Of a DNA stretch of 64,000 nt, positions 25,779 to 34,295 are shown in pieces; position 1 is the stretch's first letter; every line of letters starts with the position of its first letter. The notes under the pieces are model-generated. The model had not been told where the DNA came from and ran no database searches. It saw only the letters and a list, made by a program, of their open reading frames with translations. A program made the position numbers and the translations under genes. The DNA is from Aminivibrio pyruvatiphilus (GTDB lineage: Bacteria; Synergistota; Synergistia; Synergistales; Aminobacteriaceae), in the NCBI RefSeq assembly GCF_004366815.1, contig NZ_SORI01000003.1, forward strand, positions 124,001-188,000, written 5' to 3'.

Positions 25779-27089
25779 TCACCCCTGGGCCGTCAGGTAA
25801 TAGGAGCAGAAGGGAACGAAACGGCCGTCGTCAAAAACATGGAGACTGCACCTGCGCAGACGCTCCAGGTCCATGTTGCCCGCATCCTGGAACGCCATGG
25901 CGGTCAGCGTGAAGCTGTACCTCCGGGCAAACCGGAGAAAACCGTCGAAAGATTTCAGGTCCGCTGCGCAGCAGCCCCTCTCCCCGTCGCCTCCATCCCG
26001 GGAAGCTGATTCCGGGGGTTCCGGCCGCTCCCATTTCGTGGCGATGAAGGACCGGTTCCGGTCCGCCGAAACGACCTTGCCGCAGCACTGCCCTCCCTCC
26101 CTGTGCAGCGGGTGCAGCCTGCCTTCGTTTGTGACCACGTAGTCGGCATGAAATCCGCACAGGGGGTGGTTGCAGCGGGACGGAAGAAGAGAGTCGCCCT
26201 GCACCAGATCCCCCGCCTGTTCTTCGATGGCGGCAAGCAGTTCGTCGAGAGTGAAGCGCCCGCTGTTCGACGGAATTTCCGGAATTCGTCCGAAATGGCT
26301 CACCGGCTGGAAATGGACGCCCCGTACCGCAGGAGCGCGGGAAACGGCGAAACGGATGATGTTGCCTATGTCCCCGGTGTTGATCCCCGGAACGAGGGTC
26401 GGGACGAGCACCACGCCCAGGTTGAACCGTGCGCAGTTGTCAATGGCCCGAAGTTTGACGCCGAGGAGGTCCCGTCCGCGAAGGGCCCTGTAGAAGGCGT
26501 CATCAGTGCCGTCGAATTGCAGAAAAACGAAGGAAAGGCCGGCATCGGCGAGCGTGCGGACGTACTCTTCATCTTCGGCGAGGCGCAGGCCGTTCGTATT
26601 GAGCTGCACATGGCTGCAGCCGGCTTCCCTGGCGGCCGAGACGAGCCGGGGCAGGTCGTCCCGGACGGTGGGTTCTCCGCCGCTGAGCTGCACGAGGGTT
26701 TTGCCCGGAACCGCGAGGGTCTGCAGGCGGCCGCGCAGGGTTTCGAAAGGAATATCCTCCCCTTCGCCTCCCTCGGCGAAGCAGAAGGTACATTTCAGGT
26801 TGCATCGTCTGGTCACTTCCAGAATGGTGCAGCAGGTGTCCTGTCTATGGTCGGGGCAGAGCCCGCAGGCGTGGGGGCACTGTTCGTTTTCCCCTTCCGC
26901 TATGGGAGCCTGGTCCCCTCTCCATTCCTCCAGGTCCCGCAGCCCCCGCCATATCACCGCCGAAAAATCGCCGTGGCTGGGGCATTTTTTTACCAGGTGC
27001 ACTTCCCTTCCCCGGGCGACATGAACCGCCGGTATTCTTTCCAGGCATACCGGGCACACGCTGTACGTCTGACGCAGAATTTTTTCCAT
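25779..27089 (-). CDS. trsS: Radical SAM protein, TrsS-like
   Basis: The 436-aa protein has an N-terminal cysteine-rich start (SVCPVCLERIP, later CPHACGLCPDHRQDTCC) and the radical SAM core CNLKCTFC, which binds a [4Fe-4S] cluster and S-adenosylmethionine, followed by SGGEPTVRDDLP. Position and layout match TrsS, a radical SAM (seleno)protein linked to molybdenum hydroxylase clusters; here no in-frame UGA is seen, so it is a cysteine form. Its reaction is not known. The start at 27089 follows GGAGG at about seven bases. A 10-bp hairpin (27194-27229) separates it from the hydroxylase gene. Confidence 0.8.
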   Translation of the reverse strand: MEKILRQTYSVCPVCLERIPAVHVARGREVHLVKKCPSHGDFSAVIWRGLRDLEEWRGDQAPIAEGENEQCPHACGLCPDHRQDTCCTILEVTRRCNLKCTFCFAEGGEGEDIPFETLRGRLQTLAVPGKTLVQLSGGEPTVRDDLPRLVSAAREAGCSHVQLNTNGLRLAEDEEYVRTLADAGLSFVFLQFDGTDDAFYRALRGRDLLGVKLRAIDNCARFNLGVVLVPTLVPGINTGDIGNIIRFAVSRAPAVRGVHFQPVSHFGRIPEIPSNSGRFTLDELLAAIEEQAGDLVQGDSLLPSRCNHPLCGFHADYVVTNEGRLHPLHREGGQCCGKVVSADRNRSFIATKWERPEPPESASRDGGDGERGCCAADLKSFDGFLRFARRYSFTLTAMAFQDAGNMDLERLRRCSLHVFDDGRFVPFCSYYLTAQG

Positions 27090-27193
27090 GAGCATCCTCC
27101 GAAAAAGGGCTTCTTCCGGCAATCGCCAGGATCCCGGCCAATGACTGCTCCGGGGAAATTCTACCATGTCCGCCCGGTGCGGCCGGAGGGAGA

Positions 27194-27229
27194 AACAGGG
27201 CGGAGGGATTGCACACCCGCCGCCCTGTT
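27194..27229 (-). terminator. Intercistronic hairpin between mop-like and trsS-like genes
   Basis: AACAGGGCGG (27194-27203) pairs with CCGCCCTGTT (27220-27229) across a 16-base loop. The following minus-strand bases are only TTTCTCCC, so it may attenuate rather than stop transcription. Confidence 0.5.
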
Positions 27230-27235
27230 GTGAGA

Positions 27236-30157
27236 TTAGAAGAACCGCTCAGCGGTTCCGCTTCCGAGAGGAACGAAGTAGTCTTCAGGTCCCGCCTGAA
27301 CGGGGTTGGCCTTGATGTTCTCCAGTTCCTCGTACAGATCCGAGCCAAGGAAATACTTCTTCGGGGGAGTGATCTTTCCGCCCGCGGCCAGGATATCGAT
27401 ACCGGCCTTGACCTTTTCCGGGGAGGCGGGCATCTCGTAGACGCGGACTCCGCAGGCGTTGTAAATACCGTTGAGCACGGCCATGTGCCCCGACGACTGG
27501 AAACCTTCCGAGGCACCGGAAGAACCGAAGGGACCGCTCTCGTCCGGGCGCTCGTAGTAGATGACCTCGAGTTCGTCGGGGATGGTTTCGGTGTAGGGCA
27601 CGCCGGAAGCCGCGATGTTTGTGTGTTTTTTGACGTCGTCGTAATTCTCGCCCAGGGCGAAGCCGATGGCATGGGATATGCCGCCGTAAGCCTGTCCGTT
27701 GACGGAGTCGATGTTCCCGACTTTCCCCACGTCGCTGACGCAGGTGAAGCGGAGCACCGTCGTTTTGCCCGTGGCCGTATCCACTTCGACCTCGGCCAGG
27801 TTCAGGCAGTAGGTGAAGGCTGGAGTGGGGTCGCCGATGCCGGTGTTGGGGTCAAGCCTGCAGAGCCCAGGCACCGACGTATTCGAGTAGGTGCCGAAGT
27901 ACTTCGTCTCCAGTCCCTCCGCTTTCATCTCGTCGTAGGTCCTGTAGGTGCCGTCCGGTTTCCGCATGGCAGAGATCAGCTTTTCAGCGGCGAGGATGGT
28001 GGCGTTGCCGCTCATGAAGTGGGTGCGGCTTGCGCCGGACATGCCCGAGTCCGGGCAGAGCCTGGTGTCGTTCTGCACCAGGCGAATCTGCTCCGGAGTC
28101 ACCCCGAGGGGCTTCAGGGCTTCGAGGGTGAGCATCAGGGAACCGATGTCGCCGCCCTGTCCCAGCTCCTGGTAGGTGTCGTACTTCGTGAAGGTGCCGT
28201 CGGGGTTCAGCTCGATGGCGACCGTAGCCTTGTCGGTACCGCCTTCCGTGACGTTGAAGCCGCCCCAGGAAAGTCCGACGCCGCGGCGCTTCTCACGAGT
28301 ATCGGCTTTTTTCGCTTCCCGGACGGCCCGCTCGTAGTGGGGGCGCATGATGTTCATCATCTCTTCCATGGGATACTGGCGGAAGGGGTAGCTGTTGATG
28401 TTGGTCTGGCCTTCCCGGGCAATGTTCCTCCACCGGAACTCGAAGGGGTCGATCCCCGCCTTCTCGGCAAGCATGTCCATCAGGGCTTCGCTCAGGGTGT
28501 AGGCCTGGGGGGATCCGTAGCTCCGGTACGCCGTGCCGAAGTTGTGGTTCGTGTTGGCGATCCGGGACAGCCCGGCCGCATGGGGCACATAGTAGGGGAA
28601 GAAGGCGAACCGGGGCTGCTTGGTGACGATATCGTCCCCGCCCCAGGAGTAGGCGCCGTGATCCATACCGAAATCAAATTCCACCGCGGTTATTCTGCCG
28701 TTCTCGTCGCAGGCAGCCCGTCCGTTGGAGTGGCAGGGGCAGCGCTTTCCCGAGAAGTGCTGGTGCTCCTCGTAGCTCATGGACAGGGAGACGGGGGATT
28801 TCATGACCACGGCGGCGGCTCCCGCAAGGCACAGGTCCCCGGCGTTCGTGGACCAGCCGAAACTTGCGCCGGTGGGATTCATGACAACCCGCAGCCTGTC
28901 CTTCGGAATGCCGATGGAGTTCCCGATGCGCCCGATGGAGGAGTAGATTCCCTGGGATTTGCACTGGAAGGTGAGGAAGCCGTCCTCGTCGAAATAGGCC
29001 TGCACGCTGTCCCCTTCTATGGTGAGATGCGGCTGGCGGGTGGAATAGAAGCTCCCCTCGACGCTGTACGGGGATGAGTCGATTATTCCGGCGACTTTCG
29101 ACGGTTCTTCAAGCCCTGCTCCCTTGAGGAGGGGCTGCATGCAGAAGATGTTCGGCGTATCCTCATGAATGCGCTCTGCATCCGGCATAACCGCCTCAAG
29201 AAAATTCAGGTACTCGGGAAGCTGTTCAATTTTCACTTTGACCTGTGCCGCGGCAGCCCGTGCCCGGTCCTTCGTGTCGGCCGCCACCAGGGCCACAACG
29301 TCGCCGTACCTGTATATCTTCTTTTCATTGAGTACTTCCCGGCTTGGGGCCATGACAGTTGTACGCTCGTGCATCTGGCCTTCCGCCATTATGTTCGTCC
29401 CGCCGGCGGCCTTGAGATCGGCGGCCAGGATGACTTTTTTGACGCCCGGCATCTTCTCAGCCTCGGAAATGTCGATCTCCAGAATCCTGGCATGATGGGC
29501 CGTCCGGGGCTGCACGACGGCAACATGGAGAGTGTCCGCGGGCATCTTCAGTTCCTGGTCGTCGCCGTAATCGGCAAGGCCGCAGACCTTTGCAAGAGCA
29601 GTAGGACGAACGACGGGCTTTCCGTAATATCCGTCCTCCGTCGAAAAGGACGGCCCGATCGCATCCATGGCCGCTTCGCCCCGGACGACTTTCGCCGCCT
29701 CCATGACCGCGTCGACGATCTGCTTGTATCCTGTGCAGCGGCAGACGTTCTTGTGTTTCTGGAACCACGCCCTCACTTCCTTGCGCGTCGGGTCAGCGTT
29801 TTCCAGGAGCAGTGCGTAGGAAGACACTATGAATCCCGGCGTGCAGAAGCCGCACTGGACGGCGCCCAATTTCATGAAGGCGACCTGCAGGGGGTGAAGG
29901 TTATTCGGGGTTCCGATCCCTTCCAGCGTAATGACCTCGCTGTATTCCGGCAGTTTCGCGATTTTCCGCGTGCAGGAGCGAATGAGCTGCCCGTCGAGAA
30001 TCACAGAGCAGGAACCGCAGACCCCCGTCCCGCAGCCGACCTTGACGCTGGTGAGCCCAAGGCGCCGCAGCACGTCCGCCAGGGAGTCCTTTGCAGGGTC
30101 ACAGATGAAAATCCTATTCGCGCCGTTGATCTTCAGCCACATCTTCCGAAAAGCCAC
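27236..30157 (-). CDS. Molybdenum hydroxylase, aldehyde oxidoreductase (Mop)/xanthine dehydrogenase family
   Basis: The 973-aa single-chain enzyme has an N-terminal plant-type [2Fe-2S] domain (VGCGTGVCGSC), a second [2Fe-2S] helical domain (CGFCTPGF and NVCRCTGYKQ), and a long molybdopterin-binding part with ELGQGGDIG and the likely catalytic glutamate in GASEGF near the C-terminus. There is no FAD domain, as in Mop of Desulfovibrio, so the dicluster flavoprotein may take its electrons. The substrate could be aldehyde, purine or another heterocycle. The GTG start at 30157 follows AGGAGGG at about eight bases. It lies 43 bases after ppnP. Confidence 0.88.
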   Translation of the reverse strand: MAFRKMWLKINGANRIFICDPAKDSLADVLRRLGLTSVKVGCGTGVCGSCSVILDGQLIRSCTRKIAKLPEYSEVITLEGIGTPNNLHPLQVAFMKLGAVQCGFCTPGFIVSSYALLLENADPTRKEVRAWFQKHKNVCRCTGYKQIVDAVMEAAKVVRGEAAMDAIGPSFSTEDGYYGKPVVRPTALAKVCGLADYGDDQELKMPADTLHVAVVQPRTAHHARILEIDISEAEKMPGVKKVILAADLKAAGGTNIMAEGQMHERTTVMAPSREVLNEKKIYRYGDVVALVAADTKDRARAAAAQVKVKIEQLPEYLNFLEAVMPDAERIHEDTPNIFCMQPLLKGAGLEEPSKVAGIIDSSPYSVEGSFYSTRQPHLTIEGDSVQAYFDEDGFLTFQCKSQGIYSSIGRIGNSIGIPKDRLRVVMNPTGASFGWSTNAGDLCLAGAAAVVMKSPVSLSMSYEEHQHFSGKRCPCHSNGRAACDENGRITAVEFDFGMDHGAYSWGGDDIVTKQPRFAFFPYYVPHAAGLSRIANTNHNFGTAYRSYGSPQAYTLSEALMDMLAEKAGIDPFEFRWRNIAREGQTNINSYPFRQYPMEEMMNIMRPHYERAVREAKKADTREKRRGVGLSWGGFNVTEGGTDKATVAIELNPDGTFTKYDTYQELGQGGDIGSLMLTLEALKPLGVTPEQIRLVQNDTRLCPDSGMSGASRTHFMSGNATILAAEKLISAMRKPDGTYRTYDEMKAEGLETKYFGTYSNTSVPGLCRLDPNTGIGDPTPAFTYCLNLAEVEVDTATGKTTVLRFTCVSDVGKVGNIDSVNGQAYGGISHAIGFALGENYDDVKKHTNIAASGVPYTETIPDELEVIYYERPDESGPFGSSGASEGFQSSGHMAVLNGIYNACGVRVYEMPASPEKVKAGIDILAAGGKITPPKKYFLGSDLYEELENIKANPVQAGPEDYFVPLGSGTAERFF

Positions 30158-30200
30158 AGCAGCACCCTCCTTCGATAAAGAAAATGTTTTTCAGCTATTC

Positions 30201-30512
30201 TCAGGAATAGCTGCAGACATACTCGGCAAGACTGTCGCAGCGGATTTCGAAGGAACCCCCCGCAGGCACCAGGAAGAATCCGCCCTCACTGTAGCCGATC
30301 CATTCCCGGCCGGAGGCGAGTTTCACCTCCACGGCGCCGTTGGTTATCTCCATCTTCTCGTTGGTCGAGGTGGAGAAGGAGTAGCTTCCGGGCAGCATGA
30401 TCCCCACGGTCTTTCTCTCGCCCTCGGACGTCCAGAAGGTTCTGCTGGTGACTTTTCCATCCTCGTAGATGTTTCCTTTCACAGCCATGTCCACCGCTTT
30501 GAACACATCCAT
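30201..30512 (-). CDS. ppnP: Pyrimidine/purine nucleoside phosphorylase
   Basis: The 103-aa cupin matches PpnP (old DUF1255): GIMLPGSYSFST, EKMEITNGAVEVKL, GYSEGGFFLVPAGGSFEI and a terminal YVCSY. PpnP splits nucleosides with phosphate to give free base and ribose 1-phosphate. The start at 30512 is set by AAAGGAG eight bases upstream. It opens the operon with the molybdenum hydroxylase, which raises the idea that the enzyme acts on a purine released here. A promoter lies 52-81 bases upstream. Confidence 0.88.
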   Translation of the reverse strand: MDVFKAVDMAVKGNIYEDGKVTSRTFWTSEGERKTVGIMLPGSYSFSTSTNEKMEITNGAVEVKLASGREWIGYSEGGFFLVPAGGSFEIRCDSLAEYVCSYS

Positions 30513-30563
30513 GGGAACCAGCTCCTTTTGATATTTTGACAAAATAGCTTTCTTTATTTTTAA

Positions 30564-30593
30564 GTATATAAAGAACTTATGGATTTATTCAAT
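30564..30593 (-). promoter_or_regulatory. Sigma-70-type promoter for the ppnP-molybdenum hydroxylase operon
   Basis: On the minus strand TTGAAT, 18 bases and TATACT precede ppnP. Confidence 0.55.
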
Positions 30594-30839
30594 ATTTTGA
30601 TAAGTTGCGGCCGATTCTTTTTATTTTTGGGTGATTTTGCTCTTTTTTGACAATGCGCTTTCCCTGAGGGAAAAGGTTGACCAAATAGACAGAATCTAAC
30701 CGCGGCAGCGGACGGGCACCCCGGTTCCGGAGCGCCGCTCAGGAAAGATGCAATCCTCGTGGAAAAAGCATCTTGTTGAATTAAAATATAGTTTGGATTG
30801 AATTTATTTTCCATTAATGTAATTGGATAAAGAATCCCC

Positions 30840-30868
30840 TTGACAAGGCGGACAAAAAGCTGTATCGT
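30840..30868 (+). promoter_or_regulatory. Sigma-70 promoter of the aro attenuator
   Basis: TTGACA (30840-30845), 17-base spacer, TATCGT (30863-30868). Transcription should start near 30875, about 28 bases before the leader ATG. Confidence 0.75.
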
Positions 30869-30902
30869 GCTCCCAAATTTCGGGGAAAGGAGAAGCAGAC
30901 CG

Positions 30903-31037
30903 ATGATTTCCAGGAAAAACGCAACCTTCGTGTTTGAATTCGCGTTTAGCTGCGACCAGGGATATTATTATTATCCCCTGGTCTGTCCTGTTCTGGAAAC
31001 CGATCGACGGCTTGCTTCTCAAAGCTTCGGGGGATAA
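30903..31037 (+). CDS. Phe/Tyr leader peptide of the aroACK attenuator
   Basis: A 44-aa ORF starts at ATG 30903 behind AAAGGAG. It contains four Phe codons in seven (TFVFEFAF, bases 30927-30947) and four consecutive Tyr codons (YYYY, 30963-30974). This is far more aromatic content than expected by chance and is exactly what a ribosome-stalling leader for an aromatic pathway needs. The Tyr codons sit inside a hairpin (30954-30983). The stop is TAA at 31035. Function is inferred from the layout; it is too short and too odd to be an ordinary gene. Confidence 0.88.
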   Translation: MISRKNATFVFEFAFSCDQGYYYYPLVCPVLETDRRLASQSFGG

Positions 31038-31135
31038 GGGGTCAGCAGCACAGGCACAACGACCGCCCCCCGAGGGGGGAAAAGAAAGAACAGCAAAGAC
31101 CGGATCCGGTTTCCAGCCGAGATCCGGTCTTTTTT
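30993..31135 (+). promoter_or_regulatory. aro attenuator: antiterminator and terminator
   Basis: The terminator stem is AGACCGGATC (31097-31106) with GATCCGGTCT (31121-31130), then T residues to 31135. The leader segment CTGGAAACCGATC (30993-31005) pairs with GATCCGGTTTCCAG (31103-31116), giving at least 10 continuous bp and up to 13 with one bulge, and removing part of the terminator 5' arm. It begins 18 bases after the Tyr codons, so a ribosome stalled there leaves it free. Low charged Tyr- or Phe-tRNA would then allow aroACK transcription. Confidence 0.85.
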
Positions 31136-31169
31136 ATTTTCACACCACACGAAAAGGGGCGTGCAGGCA

Positions 31170-32456
31170 ATGAAGAGAATCCATCCGGCGAAAAAGATTA
31201 CGGGAACAGTCACTCTCCCGGGCGACAAGTCCATATCCCACAGAGCGGCGCTGCTCGGGGCGGTCTCGGTGGACGGAGTCACGGTGCACAACTTCTCCGA
31301 CGGGGCGGACTGCGCGTCCACCCTCTCCTGTCTCGAAAAAACCGGAGCGGATATCCGCAGAAAGGGAACGACCCTCTCCGTCTCCGCTCCTTCGGGCCTG
31401 GCCTCTCCCTCATCGGCTCTGGACGCCGGAAACTCCGGAACGACGGCCAGGACACTCTGCGGCCTCCTGGCGGGAAAACCTGGCGTCAGGGCCACCATTA
31501 CGGGGGATGCCAGTCTGTCGAAACGGCCCATGCTCCGCATCGTGAAGCCCCTCCAGTCCGTGGGAGCCGCCATCGACGGTCCCGAAGGCGGAGCCTCCCT
31601 CCCCCTGGAAGTATCCGGAAAACGTCTCCGGGGAGCCACTCACGTCCTCGAAACGGCAAGCGCACAGGTCAAGACCGCCCTCCTCCTGGCGGGCCTCTCC
31701 TCGGAGGAGCCCACCACCGTTATCGAACCCCTCGCCTCCAGGGACCACACGGAGCGGATGCTCGCCCACCTCGGAATCCCCCTCTACATCGACGGACACT
31801 CCATCACCATGGCACCCTCAAAACCCCTCAGAGGCGGGGAATGGACCATCCCCGGCGACTTCTCCTCCGCCGCCTTCTGGATCGTTGCGGCCGCCGTCCT
31901 TCCCGATTCGTCCATCTCCCTTCCCGGCGTGGGGCTGAACCCCACCCGGACAGGCCTTCTCCGGGTTCTCGAGCGCATGGGGCTGGCCTTCTCCGTGGAG
32001 CGGTCGGGACTCTGGGGTGGCGAGCCCGCCGGCACCATCACCGTCCATTCCAGCAGACTCCGGGCGACGGAAGTTTCAGGCGCCGAGATCCCCCAGCTCA
32101 TCGACGAACTCCCGATCCTCGCCGTGGCGGCGGCCCTTGCGGAGGGCACCACGGAGATCCGGGACGCCATGGAGCTCCGCTTCAAGGAGAGCGACCGGAT
32201 CGTGGCTGTGGCCAAAGGACTCTCGGCCCTGGGAGCGAAGGTGACGGAGCTCGAGGATGGATGGAGGATCACCGGACCGTCCAGGCTCTCCGGCGGAAGG
32301 GTCTCCGCCTCGGGGGACCACCGGGTGGCCATGGCCCTCGCCGTAGCGGCCCTCGCCGCCGACGGCCCCGTGGACATCGAGGACCCGGAGTGCGCGGCCA
32401 TCTCCTACCCCGGATTCTTCTCCACCCTTGACCGGCTTACCGGGGGGTGCAGCTGA
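31170..32456 (+). CDS. aroA: 3-phosphoshikimate 1-carboxyvinyltransferase (EPSP synthase)
   Basis: The 428-aa enzyme joins shikimate 3-phosphate and phosphoenolpyruvate in the shikimate pathway. Family motifs are GDKSISHRAALLGA, LDAGNSGTTARTLCGLLAG, and RFKESDRI. The ATG at 31170 is used because AAAAGGGGC is about ten bases upstream; a GTG at 31161 is too close to it. It is the first structural gene after the Phe/Tyr attenuator and lies three bases from aroC. Confidence 0.95.
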   Translation: MKRIHPAKKITGTVTLPGDKSISHRAALLGAVSVDGVTVHNFSDGADCASTLSCLEKTGADIRRKGTTLSVSAPSGLASPSSALDAGNSGTTARTLCGLLAGKPGVRATITGDASLSKRPMLRIVKPLQSVGAAIDGPEGGASLPLEVSGKRLRGATHVLETASAQVKTALLLAGLSSEEPTTVIEPLASRDHTERMLAHLGIPLYIDGHSITMAPSKPLRGGEWTIPGDFSSAAFWIVAAAVLPDSSISLPGVGLNPTRTGLLRVLERMGLAFSVERSGLWGGEPAGTITVHSSRLRATEVSGAEIPQLIDELPILAVAAALAEGTTEIRDAMELRFKESDRIVAVAKGLSALGAKVTELEDGWRITGPSRLSGGRVSASGDHRVAMALAVAALAADGPVDIEDPECAAISYPGFFSTLDRLTGGCS

Positions 32457-32458
32457 AC

Positions 32459-33643
32459 ATGGCCTGGAGATTCCTCACCAGCGGAGAGTCCCACGGCAGG
32501 GGGCTTCTCGTGGTAGTGGACGGGCTTCCCGCAGGGCTTTCCATCTCCCGGGACGACCTCACCGGCGTCATGGCCCGGCGGAGGCGCGGATTCGGCAGGG
32601 GTGGCAGAAAGAACGTGGAGCGGGATGAACTCACTCTCTGGGGAGGGATCCGGAACGGTCTCACCACGGGCGGCCCCGTGGGAATCTCCATCGATAACGC
32701 GGAATGGGAGCACTGGGACGGTGTGATGAACCCCTGGAGCATCTCCCCCGCCGCAGACAGGGAAAAGGCCGTAACGGCACCCAGGCCTGGCCACGCCGAT
32801 CTCCCCGGCAGCATCAAGTTCGGCGTGGAGAACATGCGCAACATCCTGGAGCGGGCCAGCGCCCGCACCACCGCCCCCCGAACCCTCGCCGGGGCGCTGG
32901 CGGCCCTCGTCCTGAAGGAGCTCGGCGTCACCGTCCGCAGCGCCGTGGAATCCATCGGCGGCGTGGCGGCGGCCCTTCCGGCGGGAGACGATGAATGGCA
33001 GCGGGCCGCCCTCTCGGAACTCGGCGTCGCCCGGGAGGAGGACGAGCCCGCACTGAAGGCCCGCATCACCGCCGCAGCGGAAGAGGAAACCAGCCTCGGG
33101 GGAACCTTCGTGGTCTCCGTCACCGGCCTTCCGGCAGGCATAGGCTCCTTCACCGAATGGGACGGCAGGCTGGACGGACGCCTCGCCGGAGCCCTCATGG
33201 CCATCCCCGCAGTCAAGGGAGTGGAAGTCGGCGACGGGTTCCGCAGCGCCGGTCTCCCCGGGCGGGATGTCCACGACCCCATTTTCGTGGAGGACGGGCA
33301 GTGGACCAGGAAAACGAACCACGCGGGGGGCATCGAAGGCGGCATGAGCACCGGGCAGGAAATTTTCATCCGGGCGGCCATGAAGCCCATCCCCACCATG
33401 AGAAAGGGGCTCCTCTCCTTTGACACGGTCTCCGGAAAACCCTCGGCAGCCCACAGCGAGCGGAGCGACGTATGCGCAGTCCCGGCGGCCTGCGTGGTGG
33501 CCGAGGCCATGACGGCATGGATCGTGGGGTCCATGGCGGCGGAGCAGTTCGGAAGCGACCGGATGCAGGACCTGAAGGAACGGTTCGAGGCTTACAGAAA
33601 ACACGCTGAAAGGTGGAATCTCCATGAGTGCATGCCTTCATGA
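32459..33643 (+). CDS. aroC: Chorismate synthase
   Basis: The 394-aa enzyme converts EPSP to chorismate with reduced FMN. Signature segments are LTSGESHGRGL at the N-terminus, GHADLPGSIKFG, RASARTTAPRTLAGA and MRKGLLSFDTVS. The ATG at 32459 is preferred over GTG 32447, since the family starts shortly before the GESHG motif. It overlaps the aroK start by 20 bases. Confidence 0.95.
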   Translation: MAWRFLTSGESHGRGLLVVVDGLPAGLSISRDDLTGVMARRRRGFGRGGRKNVERDELTLWGGIRNGLTTGGPVGISIDNAEWEHWDGVMNPWSISPAADREKAVTAPRPGHADLPGSIKFGVENMRNILERASARTTAPRTLAGALAALVLKELGVTVRSAVESIGGVAAALPAGDDEWQRAALSELGVAREEDEPALKARITAAAEEETSLGGTFVVSVTGLPAGIGSFTEWDGRLDGRLAGALMAIPAVKGVEVGDGFRSAGLPGRDVHDPIFVEDGQWTRKTNHAGGIEGGMSTGQEIFIRAAMKPIPTMRKGLLSFDTVSGKPSAAHSERSDVCAVPAACVVAEAMTAWIVGSMAAEQFGSDRMQDLKERFEAYRKHAERWNLHECMPS

Positions 33644-34295
33644 CACAAGACGGGACAATATTTTCATCGGCGGGTTCATGTGCTCGGGAAAAACGAGCGT
33701 GGGAAGCGAACTCGCCCGGAGGCTCGGATGGACCTTCACCGACACCGACAGGGCGATCGAGGAACGGGCGGGGATGACCGTGCCGGAAATCTTCTCCATC
33801 CTGGGCGAACCCGCCTTCCGGAGGTACGAATTCGCCGCCGTGGCCGGCGCTCTCGAGGGAAGCCGCCAGGTGGTCTCCCTCGGAGGGGGCGCCCTGGTGA
33901 ACGAGGAACTCAGGGGCATGGTCCTCTCCAGGGCAAAGCTCGTCATCCTGGACGTCCGGCCTGAAACGGTGCTCTCCAGGGCCGAGAAACAGAAAGGAGC
34001 CCGCCCCCTCCTGGACGGAGGAAACGTCAGGGCCCTCATGATCAGGCGCCGGCCTGCCTACGCCCACTGCCACATCAGGGTGGCCACCGACGAGTTCCCC
34101 GTTTCGTCGGTGACCGACAAGATTCTGGAAGACCTCTACGGAACGGCGGCTGTGCTGTGGTCCGTGGAATCGCCCTTCCCCGGAATCACCGGCAGGGATA
34201 GGAGCCCAGCAGCCGCAGGAAGGCCGTCCTCTCCCTCATGGTATCGAGAGCCTTCCGTACCGGCTCATCCTCAAGGAACCCTTCCACGTCGATGA
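33624..34295 (+). CDS. aroK: Shikimate kinase with extended C-terminus
   Basis: The 223-aa protein has the P-loop GFMCSGKTSVG, FTDTDRAIEE (shikimate-binding Asp), and SLGGGALV. It phosphorylates shikimate using ATP. The family is usually about 170 aa; the last 50 residues are low-complexity and are read through DNA that is antisense to the end of pheA, so the tail is probably unstructured. There is no aroB or aroD nearby. The start lies within the end of aroC. Confidence 0.9.
   Translation: MSACLHDTRRDNIFIGGFMCSGKTSVGSELARRLGWTFTDTDRAIEERAGMTVPEIFSILGEPAFRRYEFAAVAGALEGSRQVVSLGGGALVNEELRGMVLSRAKLVILDVRPETVLSRAEKQKGARPLLDGGNVRALMIRRRPAYAHCHIRVATDEFPVSSVTDKILEDLYGTAAVLWSVESPFPGITGRDRSPAAAGRPSSPSWYREPSVPAHPQGTLPRR

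Larger units (their letters stand above)
30513..30902. other. Divergent intergenic region, ppnP and aro leader
   Basis: The minus-strand ppnP promoter (30564-30593) lies at the left and the aro promoter (30840-30868) at the right. The middle is AT-rich; AAGATGC (30746) and GCATCTT (30770) can form a 7-bp hairpin. No gene was seen. Confidence 0.5.

Noticed and set aside
25779-27089. Selenocysteine in the TrsS-like protein
   Set aside because: The family includes selenoproteins, but this reading frame has no internal TGA; the conserved positions are filled with cysteine.
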